This document shows, piece after piece, positions 6,489 through 8,835 of a stretch of DNA of 8,835 nt; the first letter of the stretch is position 1; the number at the start of each line of letters is the position of its first letter. This stretch comes from Bacteroidales bacterium. Its GTDB lineage: Bacteria; Bacteroidota; Bacteroidia; Bacteroidales; UBA7960. A model generated the notes under the pieces. It was not told the origin of the DNA and did no database searches. It worked only from the letters and a program-made list of their open reading frames with translations. Position numbers and translations under genes: made by a program. The stretch lies in NCBI GenBank assembly GCA_007132395.1, contig SLOR01000291.1, positions 1-8,835 on the forward strand. Reading direction: 5' to 3'.

Positions 6489-6896
6489 TCAAAATTGTAT
6501 TTTGTGGTAATCGCTCAAATCATCCAGTTTCTTGTGTTTATAGCTGGTGATTTTTTTACTCAATATTACAAAGAGTTTAAGGTCGTTTTTTTCCAGATAC
6601 TTTAATGCCTCCATGTCTTCATTGGCGGCCCTGGCAAAAATGGCCAGAAATTCAAAATTATTTTTTTTGAGCCATTCCAGTGCTTTCTCATCATCCCATA
6701 TGGCTTTACAAAAAGCTCCGTATTGGGGGAATTTGTTTTTCATCAGCCAATCAAAAGCCTCATCGTTGGTGTGTATGGCATTGGCCATGGCAGCCAGTTC
6801 GGGGTAGCCATTGTGCATGAGCCAGTACAGGAATTTTGAGTTTCCGCTGATGGCTTCTCCAAAAGCAATTAAAATTTTAACCGGGTAATGAATCAT
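6489..6896 (-). CDS. Small protein of four 25-residue helical repeats, unknown function
   Basis: I do not recognise this 135-residue protein. It is built of repeats with an exact 25-residue period and no gaps: Trp25, Trp50, Trp75 and Tyr100, each followed by Leu and, four residues on, by Asn (29, 54, 79, 104). Ala15, Ala40, Ala65 and Ala90 keep the same phase. The consensus is roughly A-[FM]-x-x-A-I-x-x-[ND]-[DE]-x-A-[LF]-x-W-L-x-K-N. Each unit should make two short helices, so a small alpha-solenoid is likely, which would suit protein binding. There is no signal peptide, membrane helix or recognisable catalytic motif. The last 20 residues are charged and outside the repeats. It sits between the large surface-protein gene (53 bases upstream) and the Nudix gene (21 bases downstream); I see no promoter box just before its start, so co-transcription is possible. 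Confidence 0.75.
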   Translation of the reverse strand: MIHYPVKILIAFGEAISGNSKFLYWLMHNGYPELAAMANAIHTNDEAFDWLMKNKFPQYGAFCKAIWDDEKALEWLKKNNFEFLAIFARAANEDMEALKYLEKNDLKLFVILSKKITSYKHKKLDDLSDYHKIQF

Positions 6897-6949
6897 TTTA
6901 CGTAAACACTTTTGCTTCTGCTAATAATTTCTTTCTCCTGCTGCGGGTA

Positions 6950-8835
6950 TTAACGTATAAGGTACATTTTTCCGAATCCCTCATGGAAATACCTGGAAGC
7001 AGCAGTAGGATTCAATTCAATTTGTTCTCCGTCAATATTGGTGATTACCCTGTAAAGGTAAACACCATTGGCCAGCCTGTCGCCATACTGGTCGGTACCA
7101 TCCCAGGCATATTGTGTAATGTTGCGTCCTATGCGTATGGGCCCCAGTTCTGCGAGGTCAATTTCGCGCACAACTCTGCCTGTAATGGTTAAAATCTGAA
7201 TTTTCATATAAGTAGGCAGGCGGGAGCCTGTAAGGGTGAACACGAAATGGGTAGCCGTGCTGAAGGGGTTGGGCCAGTTGAGCACTTCGGTAATTGTAGA
7301 ATGGTTAATTACCTCAAAGGATACCAGATAGTCGTTTTTGCCCGACTCGTTGAGCGACTTATCGGTGGCCTGTACCCGCAGGGTATATTTTCCGTCCACT
7401 TCAAAGTTGGGTTCAAATTCGATGGCACATGTGTTTTCGGGCAGAGTAGCCGGGTAAAACCGCATGTTTTCGCGTCCTTCTGAAGTAAAATAAATCCTTT
7501 GTGGCTCTGCGTTAACGGGCGTACTCAGGTACACTTTTACCAATGCAGTGTCGTTCAAAGCCAGGTATGGATTTTCATCCTTAAGGCTGATATGGATAAA
7601 GGGCTGAGCCGAAACCACATCTCCGTCCATAATTTGCTGCCCGTCAAAAGTTACCTCGAGCAGCGGATTGGTTTTATCTCTTTCCACGTAAAACGGTATT
7701 TGCCCTACGTTGTTAAAATGATATTGCTCCAGCTGATCGTTGGCCGGGTTTACCTCTATCCACAGGCTGTTGAGGCCGGCAAGTCCCCTGGTTTTTATCT
7801 CAATGGTGTCAATAAGCACGTCACCTGCCGGATGGGGTCTTTGACGAGGGTAATCAATGGGGTGCATCTGGCGTTCCTCATCTATCACCCAGTATTTTAT
7901 CAGCAGGCTGTCCATATCATAACTGCTGATATTATGTATGGCAGTGGAGAAAAATATGCTTTTCCCTTCCTGCACCGTATCTTTTTCCAGCACGAAATGC
8001 AGTGAGGGGTCCAATGCTGTTTCCGGTATCCCTTCATAGATAACTTTCCAGTACTTCATTTGCGCAGGTGTGCGGTTTTCATCATCCATCATATTTGCTT
8101 TGAGCTGCAAATAGGGGTACTGTGTTGCATCAACAGGATTTTGTTCGAAAGAAAAGCCTGAGGCATGAGAAGGAATTTTTGAGAACAAGGTGTCCTTCGA
8201 TCCGCTTCTGGTAATGCCGATAATGTCAAACCACACAGAATCGGTGTTGAGCCCGTCGTAATTCTCATGTTTCCAGAATACTTCCTCCCATTTGCTTGCA
8301 GGGCCGATAGGTTCCGATACAATACTTCCCTGGTTCCAGCTGGTAATGATGCTGTCGGTAAGTTGAATGATGGAGGTTATGGAACCCCCGATTACTTCAT
8401 TGGAAGAACCCGGAGGAGCCCCCTTGGTGCCGAAAAGCAGGTAGGGAGTATTGTTTCTTAAATTGCGGATATTGCCACTTCCCAGCGATTCAAAGGCCTG
8501 ATATAACTCTTCGGGATACACCTCGGCATTGTGGTTTCGGTGGCTGGCAGCCAGCACGAGATGCCCTTCGGGGATGGTGTCAATAAAACGCCGCATGCGG
8601 TCGCGCCACAGTTCGCTGGTGGAATAATAGTCGAAGGTGCCGTTGTTTCGTAATCGGCAGTTGAAGTTGTCATATTGACCCAAATTGTTGCCCTGATTGA
8701 TGCTGATCCAGTGGTCGGAGGAAACGGGGTCGAAAACAGCAAAATACATCCCGTTGCCCACATCTGCCAGGCAACTGAATATTTCAATGGGGATGTTGTT
8801 TTTTCGCATGTATTGTTCTGTCCATACAAGGTAGG
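6950..8835 (-). CDS. Large surface protein with ILEI-like, Ig-like and FlgD-like domains, C-terminal part (PorU2-like C25 peptidase family)
   Basis: The frame stays open through the right edge (codons upstream of the Met at 8809 read YLVWTEQY), so this is the C-terminal 627 or so residues of a longer protein. Numbered from that Met: residues about 15-145 form an ILEI/FAM3-like domain ('MYFAVFDP', 'FDYYSTSELWRDRMRRFID', 'PYLLFGTKGAPPG'). About 160-265 is a beta domain with 'YPYLQLKANM' and 'YWKVIYEGIPE'. About 270-375 resembles a CARDB-type Ig domain and about 380-500 a second Ig-like domain. The end is a FlgD-like module ('LNWPNPFSTATHFVFTLTG', 'YAWDGTDQYGDRLANGVYLY'). This order matches large Bacteroidota proteins of about 1,600-1,900 residues, often annotated as C25 peptidases or putative type IX secretion sortase PorU2. 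The peptidase domain would lie beyond the edge, so catalytic function is unproven here. It is probably outside the cell or at the surface. Confidence 0.82.
   Translation of the reverse strand, partial: YLVWTEQYMRKNNIPIEIFSCLADVGNGMYFAVFDPVSSDHWISINQGNNLGQYDNFNCRLRNNGTFDYYSTSELWRDRMRRFIDTIPEGHLVLAASHRNHNAEVYPEELYQAFESLGSGNIRNLRNNTPYLLFGTKGAPPGSSNEVIGGSITSIIQLTDSIITSWNQGSIVSEPIGPASKWEEVFWKHENYDGLNTDSVWFDIIGITRSGSKDTLFSKIPSHASGFSFEQNPVDATQYPYLQLKANMMDDENRTPAQMKYWKVIYEGIPETALDPSLHFVLEKDTVQEGKSIFFSTAIHNISSYDMDSLLIKYWVIDEERQMHPIDYPRQRPHPAGDVLIDTIEIKTRGLAGLNSLWIEVNPANDQLEQYHFNNVGQIPFYVERDKTNPLLEVTFDGQQIMDGDVVSAQPFIHISLKDENPYLALNDTALVKVYLSTPVNAEPQRIYFTSEGRENMRFYPATLPENTCAIEFEPNFEVDGKYTLRVQATDKSLNESGKNDYLVSFEVINHSTITEVLNWPNPFSTATHFVFTLTGSRLPTYMKIQILTITGRVVREIDLAELGPIRIGRNITQYAWDGTDQYGDRLANGVYLYRVITNIDGEQIELNPTAASRYFHEGFGKMYLIR

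Noticed and set aside
7499..8005. Plus-strand 168-residue reading frame opposite the large surface protein
   Set aside because: It is antisense to Ig-like domains that match a known family, and it lacks a promoter or recognisable motif.
1..8835. CRISPR array, tRNA or rRNA gene, insertion sequence or defence island
   Set aside because: I saw no regularly spaced direct repeats, no cloverleaf or rRNA-like segments, no transposase or integrase, and no known defence domains on either strand.

Overview
The window looks like an ordinary chromosomal stretch from a member of the Bacteroidota. Three things point there. Several starts are preceded by the phylum's sigma-type promoter (TTG/TTTG, about 17-21 bases, then TAnnTTTG) and by A-rich leaders with little Shine-Dalgarno sequence. 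The gene at the right end encodes the C-terminal part of a large extracellular protein of a Bacteroidota-typical family (ILEI-like domain, Ig-like domains, FlgD-like tail). The AsmA-like protein at the left end has the long charged coiled-coil tail common in the phylum. I cannot place the organism more narrowly from sequence alone.

Left part (1-2245): the 3' end of an AsmA-like gene runs rightward into a hairpin terminator that also works for the facing operon. That operon, on the minus strand, is an OsmC-family gene followed 11 bases later by a FlK-type hotdog thioesterase. Upstream of it, also on the minus strand, is a small exported cysteine-rich protein of unknown function with its own promoter and its own terminator.

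Middle part (2472-6005): a promoter at 2472-2499 precedes a two-gene unit, a periplasmic adaptor (HlyD/MacA-like) and a MacB-like ABC permease. They should form part of a tripartite exporter or a mechanotransmission-type ABC complex, but no ATPase gene lies beside them. After a short terminator and a good promoter comes elbB, a DJ-1/PfpI-like protein. Its terminator lies inside the 3' end of the convergent Nudix gene.

Right part (6018-8835): on the minus strand, reading leftward, come the truncated large surface protein, a small protein made of perfectly spaced 25-residue repeats, and a Nudix hydrolase. They are closely spaced and may be co-transcribed. I see no RNA genes, CRISPR arrays, insertion sequences or phage genes. 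No stretch over 300 bases lacks a gene; the largest gaps are 2246-2538 and 5140-5354, both carrying promoters. I found no convincing new multi-gene system. The most unusual items are the cysteine-rich exported protein, the 25-residue repeat protein and the adaptor-permease pair without an ATPase.
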